Shown one piece after another: positions 38,047 through 45,990 of a DNA stretch of 64,000 nucleotides. The number at the start of each line of letters is the position of its first letter. Position 1 is the stretch's first letter. The notes below the pieces were generated by a model. It was not told the DNA's origin. It searched no databases and was given only the letters and a program-made list of their open reading frames with translations. Origin of the DNA: Streptomyces sp. WMMC940. GTDB lineage: Bacteria; Actinomycetota; Actinomycetes; Streptomycetales; Streptomycetaceae. Position numbers and translations under genes: made by a program. Location: assembly GCF_027460265.1 (NCBI RefSeq), contig NZ_JAPZBC010000001.1, forward strand, positions 7,242,001 to 7,306,000, read 5' to 3'.

Positions 38047-38679
38047 TTACCTGCCTGCGCTCGTGGTGGATGAGGGGCTCGGCCTCGTGGAGTCCCTGAA
38101 CTTCTTCGGCACCTCGGAGCGCAGCGACGGATCAGCCGCGACGGCACGTCGGTAGGCGTCCCGCGCCTGGCTGTCCCGGCCCTTCCGCGACAGCGCGTCG
38201 CCGAGCTGGAAATGGGCCGTCGAGGCCTTCGGGTTGATGGTGACGGTCCGCTTCAGCAGCGCGATCGCCCGGTCGGGATCACTCGTCTTGAGCAACACGG
38301 CCTGATTGAAGAGGGCCGAGGTGAACGATGGATCGATCTTCAGCGCGGCGTCGTAGGCCTTGAGCGCGTCGGCCGGCCTGCCGTCCCGCGCGGAGACGAC
38401 GCCCACGTTGTACCAGGCGAGCTTGTTGCGCGGTTCCATCTCCAGGACCCGCTTGAAGGTGGCCTCCGCTCCGTCGAAGTCCTGGTGCTGGGCCTGCACA
38501 TGGCCGGCCTGCAGCAGCGCGTGCGCTGTGAGCGGGGTGAGGGGTGCCTTTTCGGACTTGCCGTCCGGGGTGGTCGCGGGGTGGGACATGACCGCCCAGG
38601 TGACCGCCCCGGCGGCGACCGCGACCGATGCGCCGAGGCCTGTCCACAATGCCCAACTTTTCACTTGGTCACATCTCAT
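38047..38679 (-). CDS. Membrane-anchored tetratricopeptide repeat protein
   Basis: A 210-aa protein with one N-terminal transmembrane helix (residues about 10-30, LWTGLGASVAVAAGAVTWAV) and four to five TPR units from about residue 48 to 190 (for example NKLAWYNVGVVSARDGRPADAL and STAHFQLGDALSRKGRDSQA). TPR arrays bind protein partners, so it could scaffold the glycosyltransferase encoded 6 bp downstream; the two form a bicistron. Orientation of the repeats, inside or outside, is not certain. The start at 38679 gives the complete membrane anchor. Confidence 0.85.
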   Translation of the reverse strand: MRCDQVKSWALWTGLGASVAVAAGAVTWAVMSHPATTPDGKSEKAPLTPLTAHALLQAGHVQAQHQDFDGAEATFKRVLEMEPRNKLAWYNVGVVSARDGRPADALKAYDAALKIDPSFTSALFNQAVLLKTSDPDRAIALLKRTVTINPKASTAHFQLGDALSRKGRDSQARDAYRRAVAADPSLRSEVPKKFRDSTRPSPSSTTSAGR

Positions 38680-39277
38680 GGAGTGGGAGCGGCGGTCCGG
38701 CTGCTGCCGGACGGCCGCAGGAGGGATGGCGGAGGGGACGGTGCCGACGGGGGAGAACCCGAACCACCGTCACTGCCGCCAAAGTTACGAGCTGACCCGG
38801 TATGTCGTCATCCGTCATGCGTACTTGAGGCGAACAGACCACCCGAACGTACGCACTCCGGTACCGGGTCGCGGTGTCCTGGTCCCGCTCGGTCCCGGAG
38901 AGGGAAGCTCCGCGTCGGCGGCGCGCCGGCGGATCGGGTGCCGCTGTGGGGCACCGCCGTGACCGCCGCCTTCGACGACGGCCGTGTCCCGGGCCTTCGC
39001 TCCGTCGACGAGCCCGGCACCTGAGGCCGGTGCCGGGCGCCCGCTCGGCGGTGCGCGGGAGCCGAGCAGTCGCGTCCCGTTCGTCTGTGCGCGGCCCCGG
39101 AGACCGGGACACGCCCTGTGGGCGCTGCCGCCGGCGCCGAGCCGCGCCCGCGGGCACCGTGCGGTGGCACGCTCCCGAGGTGGCCGACGCTGCCGGCCGG
39201 AGCAGAATGGGAGACGTCTCCGGCACGTCCCGTGGCGCGCCGACGCCATGGCCGCCGGCCGGCGAAAGGTGCACGGC
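38680..39277. other. 598-bp divergent intergenic region
   Basis: Lies between the TPR/glycosyltransferase bicistron and the FAD oxidoreductase. It contains a 10-bp hairpin at 39012-39038 (arms GCCCGGCACC and GGTGCCGGGC, 7-nt loop) and no frame that reads as a protein. A slightly AT-richer patch at about 38775-38835 may be a promoter region. Confidence 0.45.
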
Positions 39278-40750
39278 GTGGCCCGTATGCGTGAGATCGC
39301 GATCGTCGGGGGTGGCGGGGGAGCGGTGTGCCTGCTGGACGCGTTGTCCCAGGCCTCCGCGCCGCCGGCCGCGGTCACCGTTTTCGAGCCGTCGGACCGG
39401 TTGTGGCGCGGACGCCCCTACCAGCGCGATGCCGACTGCATCGTGGTGAATCTCCCCTCGCATGCCATGTCGGTCCGGGCCGGGGACGCCCGTCACTTCG
39501 ACCGCTGGCTCGCCGACCGCCGGTGGCGGCCCGGTGACATGCGGGACGTCGGACCCTTCGACGTCGCACCCTTCCCTCCTCGTGCACTCTTCGGTGACTA
39601 TCTGGAGTCGGTGGCCCAGCAGAGCGTGTCCCGGCTCGACGAACGCGGATGGAGGATCAGCCTGGTACGGGAACGCGTCGTCCACGCCGCTCCGGGCGCC
39701 GGGGGAGCTCTGCTGACCACTGACCGCGGCACACGCCGCAGAGCGGACCGAGTGGTCCTGTGCCTGGGAGCGGGAGCGCCGCACGACGGGTTCGGTCTGC
39801 TCGGACCCGGGTTCGTCCCCGACCCCTACCCGGTCTCGAAGTCCCTGGCCGATGTCGACCCGCAACACACCGTCGCCGTCCTCGGCACGGGCCTGACCGC
39901 CGTGGACGTGGCCCTCGCCCTGCGGGCGGGCGGGCACCGGGGGCCCGTCTTCCTGCTGTCCCGGCACGGGGTCCTCCCCGCCGTCCGTCAGCGACCGATC
40001 GCCCACACCATGCGGCACTTCACACCCGACCGCTTCCACCGGCTGAGCGGCGGGGGAGAGGTCGGCCTCGCCGACGTCGTCGGGGTGCTGCGCGATGAAC
40101 TGGGTTCCGCGGGGCAGGAGTTCGCCGACCTGGAGGCCGAGTTCACGCTGCTTCACGAGGACCCCGTCCGCCGGCTGCGGCGCCAACTGGGCCTCGTCCA
40201 CGGGCAGAGCCTCGGAATGCGCATCCTTCAGCACACCCTGCCCGTCGCCGTCGACGTCTGGCCGCTGATGGCGTACCGGGACCGCGCCGAACTCCTCGAC
40301 CGCCACTACCGCGCCATCCATTCGCTGTGCTGCCCGATGCCGCCGTCCACCGCGGCCCGGCTGCTGGCGATGAGCGACGCGGGCCGGCTCCACGTGTGGG
40401 GCGGGCTGCTCGACGTCCGCCGCACCCGGCGGGGGTTCGGCGTCGCCGCTGACGGTCGCCGGATCCACGCGGACACGGTGATCAACGCCGCGTCGGTCGC
40501 GCCGCACCGGGTTCCCCCGGCCGCGGCGCCCCTCGTACGGTCATTGATCGAGGCGTCCGCGGCCTCGCCGCACCCGCACGGCGGTCTCCGGGTGCGGCGC
40601 GAGAACAGCCGGCTGGTTGCCGACGGCGGTTCCCAGGAGTGCTTCCACGCCCTCGGTGACGTGACGTTCGGCTCCCTGTTCATCACCGCCGCGATTCCCG
40701 TGATCGTGAAACTGGCCCAGGAGATGGCCCGCCAGGTGCTCGCGCCATGA
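39278..40750 (+). CDS. FAD/NAD(P)-binding oxidoreductase (HpnW-like)
   Basis: A 490-aa flavoprotein. The N-terminal FAD dinucleotide-binding site is IAIVGGGGGAVCLLDAL, with FEPSDRLWRGRPYQ and VVNLPSHAMSVR typical of the FAD-NAD(P)-binding HpnW-like group. A second nucleotide-binding element, TVAVLGTGLTAVDVALAL, starts near residue 205. The C-terminal HALGDVTFGSLF is the FAD-proximal GD motif. GTG 39278 is chosen because AAAGG lies 8 nt upstream; ATG 39287 and ATG 39248 are alternatives. The electron acceptor and substrate are not deducible. It is monocistronic and ends at a strong terminator. Confidence 0.85.
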   Translation: MARMREIAIVGGGGGAVCLLDALSQASAPPAAVTVFEPSDRLWRGRPYQRDADCIVVNLPSHAMSVRAGDARHFDRWLADRRWRPGDMRDVGPFDVAPFPPRALFGDYLESVAQQSVSRLDERGWRISLVRERVVHAAPGAGGALLTTDRGTRRRADRVVLCLGAGAPHDGFGLLGPGFVPDPYPVSKSLADVDPQHTVAVLGTGLTAVDVALALRAGGHRGPVFLLSRHGVLPAVRQRPIAHTMRHFTPDRFHRLSGGGEVGLADVVGVLRDELGSAGQEFADLEAEFTLLHEDPVRRLRRQLGLVHGQSLGMRILQHTLPVAVDVWPLMAYRDRAELLDRHYRAIHSLCCPMPPSTAARLLAMSDAGRLHVWGGLLDVRRTRRGFGVAADGRRIHADTVINAASVAPHRVPPAAAPLVRSLIEASAASPHPHGGLRVRRENSRLVADGGSQECFHALGDVTFGSLFITAAIPVIVKLAQEMARQVLAP

Positions 40751-40959
40751 GAGCGGCCGGTCGGCGGTAGCCGGTGGCCGACGGACGGCTCAGGCGCCGG
40801 ACCGCTTCGGCAGCCGTCGGCCGGGCCGTGAGGGCGGCGGGTGCAGCCGTCCGGGCGACGAGCCGGGTGGTCCTGGTGGCCCGGCTCGGCCTCCCGGAAC
40901 TCAACGGCCGGGACCACTCACGTCACCGCCTCCTCCGAGCTGGTGCGTGGTTCGTGGCA

Positions 40960-41003
40960 GGCGGGTCCCGCATCCCGGTTCGGGCGGGGATGCGGGACCC
41001 GCC
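40960..41003. terminator. 17-bp stem-loop terminator
   Basis: Arms 40960-40976 and 40987-41003 pair perfectly over 17 bp with a 10-nt loop. It lies between the FAD oxidoreductase (plus) and the ohr remnant (minus). Confidence 0.75.
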
Positions 41004-41043
41004 GGATCAGGGCCCGGTCAGAACCGGCCGGTTCCGCACCGGG

Positions 41044-41390
41044 TCATACGGCGGTGGCGTGGACGGTGACGGGTATCTTGCCGCGGATGGCCCTGGAGTA
41101 CGGGCAGATCTGGTGGGCGGCGTCCGCGAGTCCGGTGGCCCTGCCGCTGTCCACTCCGCCGGGTTCGAGGTTGAGCACCGCGGCGAGGGAGTATCCGTCG
41201 TCGCCGTGCTGCAGGTGGTGTTGGTCGGCTTCACCTTGCGTTCGGCGGCGGCGATACGGACGGCGCCGAGGAAGCAGGCGGCCCAGCCGGCCGCGAAGAG
41301 CGGCTCGGGGTTGGTGGCGGTGCCGGCCGCTGCCCCTGGGGGCGGTCGGGCGGGTGTCGGGCCCGAAGCGTACGCCGCTTCCTGGGCCGC
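41044..41390 (-). pseudogene. ohr: Remnant of an organic hydroperoxide resistance (Ohr/OsmC) gene
   Basis: Reading leftwards from about 41345, one frame gives ATNPEPLFAAGWAACFLGAV, the Ohr segment with the peroxidatic Cys. After KVKPTN, near 41225, the match jumps to another frame and continues DDGYSLAAVLNLEPGGVD and AAHQICPYSRAIRGKIPVTV, with the resolving Cys in CPYS, ending at a TGA (41044-41046). So both catalytic cysteines survive but are separated by a frameshift, and the first 35-40 residues of a normal 140-aa Ohr are missing. The upstream frame is cut by the stop codon of the neighbouring small membrane protein gene at 41391. It is therefore a truncated, frameshifted remnant. Confidence 0.8.
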
Positions 41391-41531
41391 CTACTTCGCG
41401 CCGACGGAGAACAGCAGGTAGAGGAAGCCGGCCACGAGGTGCCCCGCCACGATGTAGGCGAACAGGCGGAGCGCGAACCCCTTGGGGAAGCGGCCGTCCC
41501 CGCGTTCGACACCCGTCTTCTCACTCGGCAC
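41391..41531 (-). CDS. Small membrane protein, DUF6126-like (46 aa)
   Basis: A 46-aa protein with a basic start, the segment GRFPKGFALRLFAYIVAGHL and a single hydrophobic helix through AGFLYLLFSVGAK. This closely resembles the DUF6126 family of very short actinobacterial membrane proteins, whose function is unknown. GTG 41531 has a GGAGA ribosome site and overlaps the XRE regulator's stop by 11 bp, so the two are translationally coupled. The pair likely forms a regulator/effector unit in the membrane. Confidence 0.75.
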   Translation of the reverse strand: MPSEKTGVERGDGRFPKGFALRLFAYIVAGHLVAGFLYLLFSVGAK

Positions 41532-42216
41532 GGTCGTCTCCTTCTGGGGGGCTCGAGCGCCGTCCGGCTCCGAGCGATGTCGGACGGTCCCCGCCGCCTA
41601 CGCACAGATCACTCACGTGGCTCTGCAGAAGGGTGTGGACGAAGAGGAGGTCCGCGCCTCCCGGTGGCACGGCGGTGATCCGGTGGGGGGTGAGGCTGTC
41701 GTAGTGGGCGGAGTCGCCCGGCTCGAGGGTGTGGTCCCTGCCGCCGAGCGAGAGCCGGAGCCGGCCCGTGAGCAGGTAGAGCCACTCCTCGCCGGCGTGG
41801 ACCCGGACCAGCTCGTCCCGGACGTTCGGCGGGACGTGCACGCGGAGCGCCTGCATCGCGCGCTGTGAGCCGCCGGCCTGCCGGTAGGTCCACCCGTCCG
41901 CTCCCACCGACCCCGTCGTGGAGGCCCGGATCACGGGGTCCCGCTCGGGAGGGGTCTCGCCGAGCAGATCGGAGACCGTGGTGCCGTAGGTACGGGCCAG
42001 AGTCAGCAGCACGGGCAGCGACGGCTGCCGCTGCCCGGTCTCCAGCCGGGAGAGGTGCGCCGGGGACAGCCCCAGCCGCAGTGCCGCGGCCTCAACGGTG
42101 AGGCCGCCGCGTTTCCGCAGGTCCCGGAGCTGTGATGCCACACTGGAGAGCGCGGCGCTCGTCTCCCCGGTGCTCGGCGCTGTGGCGTCTTCGGGCATGT
42201 CGCCATTGAGCCACAC
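41521..42216 (-). CDS. XRE family regulator with C-terminal cupin domain
   Basis: A 231-aa regulator. The N-terminal HTH_3 domain lies at about residues 28-85 (LRDLRKRGGLTVEAAALRLG, SPAHLSRLETGQRQPSL). A cupin_2 sensor barrel lies at about 120-200 (HAGEEWLYLLTGRLRLSLGG, LEPGDSAHYDSLTPHRI). Members of this class sense small molecules through the cupin and repress their own operon. GTG 42216 is chosen because GGAGG sits 6 nt upstream; ATG 42198 lacks a site. A perfect 17-bp palindrome lies 23 bp upstream. It is coupled to the 46-aa membrane protein gene. Confidence 0.9.
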   Translation of the reverse strand: MWLNGDMPEDATAPSTGETSAALSSVASQLRDLRKRGGLTVEAAALRLGLSPAHLSRLETGQRQPSLPVLLTLARTYGTTVSDLLGETPPERDPVIRASTTGSVGADGWTYRQAGGSQRAMQALRVHVPPNVRDELVRVHAGEEWLYLLTGRLRLSLGGRDHTLEPGDSAHYDSLTPHRITAVPPGGADLLFVHTLLQSHVSDLCVGGGDRPTSLGAGRRSSPPEGDDRAE

Positions 42217-42238
42217 TCATTCCCTCCTGGGCAAACGT

Positions 42239-42255
42239 CTTGCCTCAGAGGCAAG
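42239..42255. promoter_or_regulatory. 17-bp perfect palindrome, probable XRE-cupin operator
   Basis: CTTGCCTC and GAGGCAAG around a central A, starting 23 bp upstream of the XRE start codon; a related half-site GGGCAAA occurs at 42229-42235. Position and symmetry fit autorepression. Confidence 0.65.
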
Positions 42256-42675
42256 AACTGCTCCGGGAGCGCTGGCGACGCCGCGGTGGCGCCGGACCGT
42301 GCACACCCCGGTGCTCTCCCGGCAGCCGCACACCCAGCCGCACACCCGGATCGCGGCCCGCGTCTCCCGCCGCGGCGGATCGCCCGACGAGGGTCCGTCG
42401 GCGGTCGGTCTTCCGGTCGGCAACGGCGGAACCGGCGGCCGGACCGGCGGGCGTGCCGTCGGCGTGCCGACGTTCCTCGGGACCGCCCCGTCGCACGGTG
42501 TCACGTCGCCGCGGCGGGCGCGCCGGGGGTGAGCGGGAGCGGGTTCCGTCGCCGGTCGTCACGGTCTGCCGCAGGGGCGCGGGTGCCCTCTCCGGGGCGA
42601 GCGGCGCCTCGGCGGGACGTCGCCCGGGGTGCCCGCCCGTCACGGGTCGCGCCGCGCCGCGCCGCGCTCCGGTCC
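42256..42675. other. Intergenic region with a small tandem repeat
   Basis: These 420 bp between the XRE and HxlR genes, both on the minus strand, contain four tandem copies of CGCGC at 42648-42667 and no credible gene. Confidence 0.5.
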
Positions 42676-43158
42676 TCAGGCCTCGCGCCGGGGTGAGTGC
42701 CGAAGTGCAGACGGGCCGGGGGCCGCCGTGACATCACGCGGTGTGAGTGCGTCGTGCCCCTCGCCGCAGACGACGGAGAGGCGGACGGGGGCGCCGCAGC
42801 CGGTGTGCCGGATGGTCACCGACGGCCCCCCCGGGTCCGCGGTGTGCTTGTCGCCCCACTGCATGAGCGCGACGACCACGGGCCACAGGTCCCAGCCCTT
42901 CGGGGTGAGGCGGTACTCGTGGCGAGTGCGGTTGCCCGGGTCCCGGTAGGGCGCGGTCTCGAGGATTCCGGCGGCCACCAGTCTGCGGAGCCGGTCGGCG
43001 AGGACGGCCTCGGAGAGCCCGACGTGCCGGCGGAAGTGGTCGAAGCGGCGGATCCCGTTGACGGCGTCGCGCAGGATCAGCAGTGACCACTTCTCCCCGA
43101 CGAGGCCGACCGTCCGCTGGACCGAGCAGTTGTCGGTGCTGAAGTCGAGCCATTCCAT
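42676..43158 (-). CDS. HxlR family transcriptional regulator
   Basis: A 160-aa winged-helix regulator. The HxlR pattern is clear: CSVQRTVGLVGEKWSLLILR, with the conserved Cys at the start, then RFDHFRRHVGLSEAVLADRLRRLVAAGILE and the wing YRLTPKGWDLWPVV. Some HxlR proteins sense electrophiles through that Cys. A C-terminal extension of about 45 residues (GCGAPVRLSVVCGEGH) has a second and third Cys that could form a redox pair or metal site. ATG 43158 matches the family start. It diverges from a hotdog thioesterase across a region full of GCTTCG half-sites. Confidence 0.9.
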   Translation of the reverse strand: MEWLDFSTDNCSVQRTVGLVGEKWSLLILRDAVNGIRRFDHFRRHVGLSEAVLADRLRRLVAAGILETAPYRDPGNRTRHEYRLTPKGWDLWPVVVALMQWGDKHTADPGGPSVTIRHTGCGAPVRLSVVCGEGHDALTPRDVTAAPGPSALRHSPRREA

Positions 43159-43176
43159 GCGGGCAATCGTACGCCT

Positions 43177-43236
43177 GCTGGCTTCGACATTGACAGTCAG
43201 GTGAGGGTGCATCTAGCTTCGGACGCCGAAGCCAGC
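43177..43236. promoter_or_regulatory. HxlR operator candidate: repeated GGCTTCG half-sites
   Basis: GCTGGCTTCG at 43177-43186 pairs perfectly with CGAAGCCAGC at 43227-43236. Within it lies a 17-bp palindrome, 43216-43232, with arms GCTTCGG and CCGAAGC around ACG. So three GCTTCG half-sites bracket the promoter of the hotdog gene, fitting cooperative binding by a dimeric regulator. Confidence 0.65.
43190..43219 (+). promoter_or_regulatory. Sigma-70-like promoter of the hotdog thioesterase gene
   Basis: TTGACA at 43190-43195 and TAGCTT at 43214-43219 with an 18-bp spacer. The -10 overlaps the palindrome at 43216-43232, so a bound regulator would block polymerase. Confidence 0.6.
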
Positions 43237-43254
43237 GGACGAGGGGAAGCGGAC

Positions 43255-43740
43255 ATGGGCAGGTCACGGACTTTCGAGTGGGAGGACCCGGCGATCTCGT
43301 CGGCCGCCGTCGGGCGGCAGTCGGGCCTCGATTTCCTTCGGGACCTGGTGGTCGGCCGTCTGCCGGCACCGCCCATCAGCGCCGCCCTCGGCTTCACCCT
43401 GGACGAGGTCGAACACGGGCACGCGGTGTTCTCCCTGGTCCCCGGGGAGGAGCACTACAACCCCATCGGCAGCGTGCACGGAGGGGTCTACGCGACCCTC
43501 CTCGACTCGGCGGCGGGCTGCGCCGTCCAGACCACCCTGGCCGCGGGCGAGGGATACACCTCGCTCGATCTGTCGGTGAAGTTCCTGCGTCCCGTCTCCG
43601 CGGAGACCGGGAAGGTCCGGGCCGTCGGCACCGTACTGAACCGGGGCCGCCGCACCGCGCTGGCGCAGGCGCAGCTGTACGACGGTGCCGACCGGGTGCT
43701 CGCCCACGCGACCAGCAGCTGCCTGATCTTCCCCGTGTGA
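43255..43740 (+). CDS. PaaI-type hotdog-fold thioesterase
   Basis: A 161-aa hotdog protein of the 4HBT/PaaI group. The catalytic region HYNPIGSVHGGVYATLLDSAAG has the His-Gly-Gly motif and the following Asp. SLDLSVKFLRPVSAETG is the second conserved strand. Such enzymes hydrolyse aromatic or acyl-CoA thioesters. ATG 43255 has a GAGGGGAAG ribosome site; upstream in-frame codons run into the promoter and operator. It diverges from the HxlR gene, which probably regulates it, for instance in response to aromatic or electrophilic compounds (inference). Confidence 0.9.
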   Translation: MGRSRTFEWEDPAISSAAVGRQSGLDFLRDLVVGRLPAPPISAALGFTLDEVEHGHAVFSLVPGEEHYNPIGSVHGGVYATLLDSAAGCAVQTTLAAGEGYTSLDLSVKFLRPVSAETGKVRAVGTVLNRGRRTALAQAQLYDGADRVLAHATSSCLIFPV

Positions 43741-43856
43741 GGAAGCGGCTGTCGGCCGGCCGACGCGCCCGGGCGGCGGCCGAGGTCCCGGGCGACCCCG
43801 TCACCCGCTCGGGGACCCGTTCGCCGCCCTGACGACGAGCCGGCCCGGTGCGGATG

Positions 43857-44111
43857 TCAGCGCCAGCCGAAACGACGGTCCACCACCGCCGCGAACTCCT
43901 CGAGGGTGAGCACCGCGTCCCCGTTCTGGTCGGCCGCGTCGAACAGCGCCGAGGAGGCATCGGCGTCCACCACGCCCCAGAACGGGAGATCGCCCGCCGC
44001 GGCCAGGTGCGGACCCTTCGTCCGCAGGGCCGTGATCACTTCCTCGCGGGTCAGTGTTCCGTCGCTGTCCAGGTCGAGCGCCTCGAACAGCTTGCGGGCC
44101 TTGTCGCTCAT
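43857..44111 (-). CDS. EF-hand calcium-binding protein
   Basis: An 84-aa protein with two canonical EF-hand loops: DLDSDGTLTREE near residue 14, and DQNGDAVLTLEE near residue 63, where loop position 1 Asp and position 12 Glu are both present. Its layout matches small calmodulin-like calerythrin-type proteins of streptomycetes, which buffer or sense calcium in development. ATG 44111 and GTG 44114 are alternatives. It forms its own unit downstream of the 84-aa secreted protein gene. Confidence 0.9.
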   Translation of the reverse strand: MSDKARKLFEALDLDSDGTLTREEVITALRTKGPHLAAAGDLPFWGVVDADASSALFDAADQNGDAVLTLEEFAAVVDRRFGWR

Positions 44112-44286
44112 CACGTCGTCCCCGTCCCCTTCACCTTCACGGTCGGGCGGCGCGGCCCGCCGCTCGGGAAATCAAACGCTGAGCGCCGCGTCCTGGTTCC
44201 GCCGTGCCGGCACGCGTGACCGGCATCGCCTCCGCGACGGCGCTCGTCGCGCGGCCGCCGGGCGTGGTTGACGCACGGCACCGTGA

Positions 44287-44323
44287 GGCGCCGCGGCAAG
44301 TCCCCTGTCCCTGCCGCGGCGCC
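44287..44323 (-). terminator. 12-bp stem-loop after the small secreted protein gene
   Basis: Arms GGCGCCGCGGCA (44287-44298) and TGCCGCGGCGCC (44312-44323) pair perfectly with a 13-nt loop, 120 bp beyond the stop of the secreted protein gene (44444-44698, minus strand). Confidence 0.55.
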
Positions 44324-44443
44324 CCGGGCGCAACAGCCCTGACACATGCGCCCCGCCGTGGTCGTCTGGCGGCGGGTGGTGCCGGGCCACGTCCGCGCCG
44401 CCCCCCTCGGGCCGGGATCGGCGTTCCGGGCGCGGTGGGCCGC

Positions 44444-44698
44444 TCAGCCCCGGACGCCGGTGGAGTCGTACTGACGGTCGTGGACCGGGGTCCAGAGGCT
44501 GGGGTACGGCTCGGCGTCGCCGCGCACGTCCAGGCACTGCCACGAGTACGAGGCCCGCATCCCGTGGACGGCCGCATTGGTGAGCCACGACGTGTAGCGG
44601 ACGTGCGGGTCCGCCGCGGCGGCGGTACCGGGGATCAGCAGAACGAGCAGTGATGCCAGGACCGCGAGTATTCCCCCTCCGCGCACACTTCGAGCCAC
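44444..44698 (-). CDS. Small secreted protein (84 aa)
   Basis: Exported protein with a clear signal peptide (LAVLASLLVLLIPGTAAAA, cleavage near residue 29) leaving about 55 mature residues. The segment SYSWQCLDVRGDAEPYP loosely recalls the QCLDV repeat of ricin-type lectins, but only one such element is present. A GTG start at 44698 has an AAGGAGG ribosome site. It diverges from the two-component sensor gene with 161 bp between them. Function unknown. Confidence 0.65.
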   Translation of the reverse strand: MARSVRGGGILAVLASLLVLLIPGTAAAADPHVRYTSWLTNAAVHGMRASYSWQCLDVRGDAEPYPSLWTPVHDRQYDSTGVRG

Positions 44699-44859
44699 TC
44701 TGCCTCCTTCATTGCCTGAAATCCGGGCGGCGCGGCGACCCGACGCGATGGTCTGATGACTCGTCGGGTCCGGTGCCGGGACGCTTGGCAGACTACGGGC
44801 CGCGGCGACCGGGCCGTACCGCCGTTTCAGGGGGGTTGCGTGGGCGGGGGAGACCTGCC

Positions 44860-45990
44860 GTGAGTGTGGGTTCGGGGCTTCAGCGGGCCCAGGCGTTCCT
44901 GGTCCTGGCGACCGGCCTGTACCGGGCCAGCCACCTGGTGGTGGGTGTGCTCGCGGTGGTTCAGCACCAGCGGGCGAGTGTCCTGTCCTGGGCCGGGATC
45001 GCGGTCGCCGTGTCGACGAGTCTGCTGGTCTTCGGCACGGCCAGGTCCAAGGGCTGGTTCGGCACCTGGCCGCCGCTGGTGGACCTGGTGCTCGTGGGAT
45101 GCGTACTGCCCTTCCCGGTGTACGCGGGTGGTGCCAACCGGCCGGCGGACATCGCCTGGTCGATGCTGCTGGGCGGATCGGCGAGCGCGGTCGCGGCGGT
45201 CGCGTTCTCCAGGCCGGCGGCGGTGGCCGGCGCGGTCGTGGCGCTGCTGGCGACCCACACGGCGGGCTACCGGTCGACCGGTGCGGACGTCGCCGTGATC
45301 GCCGCGCACCTCAACGCGATCGTCTCGTCGGCCGTGCTGGCCCGCGTCTTCTGGTGGTACCTGCGACGCCAGGGCAGTCTGCTCGACGCGGCGACGGCCC
45401 AGGCGCTCGCCGCCGAGGCCGAGAGGGCCCGGTACGCGGAACGCATCGCCCACCACCGGGCGTTGCACGACACCGTGCTGGCGACGCTGACCGCGATCGC
45501 GAGCGGCCGGGCCGACGCCGACGCGCTGCCCGTGCGGGAACGGTGCGGCAGGGAGGCGGCCTATCTGCGGCGCCTGGTCGTGCAGCAGCAGGCGGAGGAG
45601 GAGGACCGCGCGCCGGGGACGGCGGCGGCGATCGAACGCGCGGTGCGGTCGGCGGAGAGCCTGGGGCTGCGGGTGAACGCCCAGTACGACGGCCTGGTGG
45701 AGATACCGGCACCTGCCGCTGCCGCCCTCGGCGACGCGGTCACGGAGGCGCTCAACAATGTGCTGCGGCACGCGGGTACCGGCCGCGCCCAGGTGACGGT
45801 CACCGGGGGAGCCGGCCGGGTCGTGGTCACCGTGGTCGACCGCGGCGTCGGCTTCGACCCGGGCACCGTCCCCCGGGGGCTCGGGCTGCGTTCCTCGGTG
45901 GGCGCCCGGATGCGCGAGAGCGGAGGCGCCGCCGACGTGGACAGCGCCCCCGGCGAGGGCACCCGTGTCGAACTCAGATGGCCGGCATGA
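44860..45990 (+). CDS. Sensor histidine kinase
   Basis: A 376-aa membrane kinase. Residues about 10-150 hold five to six hydrophobic helices with no large external domain, so it likely senses a membrane or intramembrane signal. A HisKA_3-type dimerisation helix has HRALHDTVLATLTAIASG with the phosphorylated His near residue 200. The HATPase domain has VTEALNNVLRHAG as N-box, DRGVGFDP as G1, and GLGLRSSVGARM. GTG 44860 has a GGGGGAG site. The stop overlaps the response regulator's start by 4 bp. Confidence 0.88.
   Translation: MSVGSGLQRAQAFLVLATGLYRASHLVVGVLAVVQHQRASVLSWAGIAVAVSTSLLVFGTARSKGWFGTWPPLVDLVLVGCVLPFPVYAGGANRPADIAWSMLLGGSASAVAAVAFSRPAAVAGAVVALLATHTAGYRSTGADVAVIAAHLNAIVSSAVLARVFWWYLRRQGSLLDAATAQALAAEAERARYAERIAHHRALHDTVLATLTAIASGRADADALPVRERCGREAAYLRRLVVQQQAEEEDRAPGTAAAIERAVRSAESLGLRVNAQYDGLVEIPAPAAAALGDAVTEALNNVLRHAGTGRAQVTVTGGAGRVVVTVVDRGVGFDPGTVPRGLGLRSSVGARMRESGGAADVDSAPGEGTRVELRWPA

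Noticed and set aside
39012..39038. 10-bp hairpin before the FAD oxidoreductase as a terminator
   Set aside because: No gene ends there on either strand; it is recorded only within the intergenic description.
42648..42667. CGCGC array as a CRISPR or regulatory repeat
   Set aside because: Four copies of a 5-bp unit without spacers is simple sequence in a GC-rich genome.
44444..44698. Calling the 84-aa secreted protein a ricin-type lectin
   Set aside because: Only one weak QCLDV-like element is present; lectin domains need repeated units and about 120 residues.
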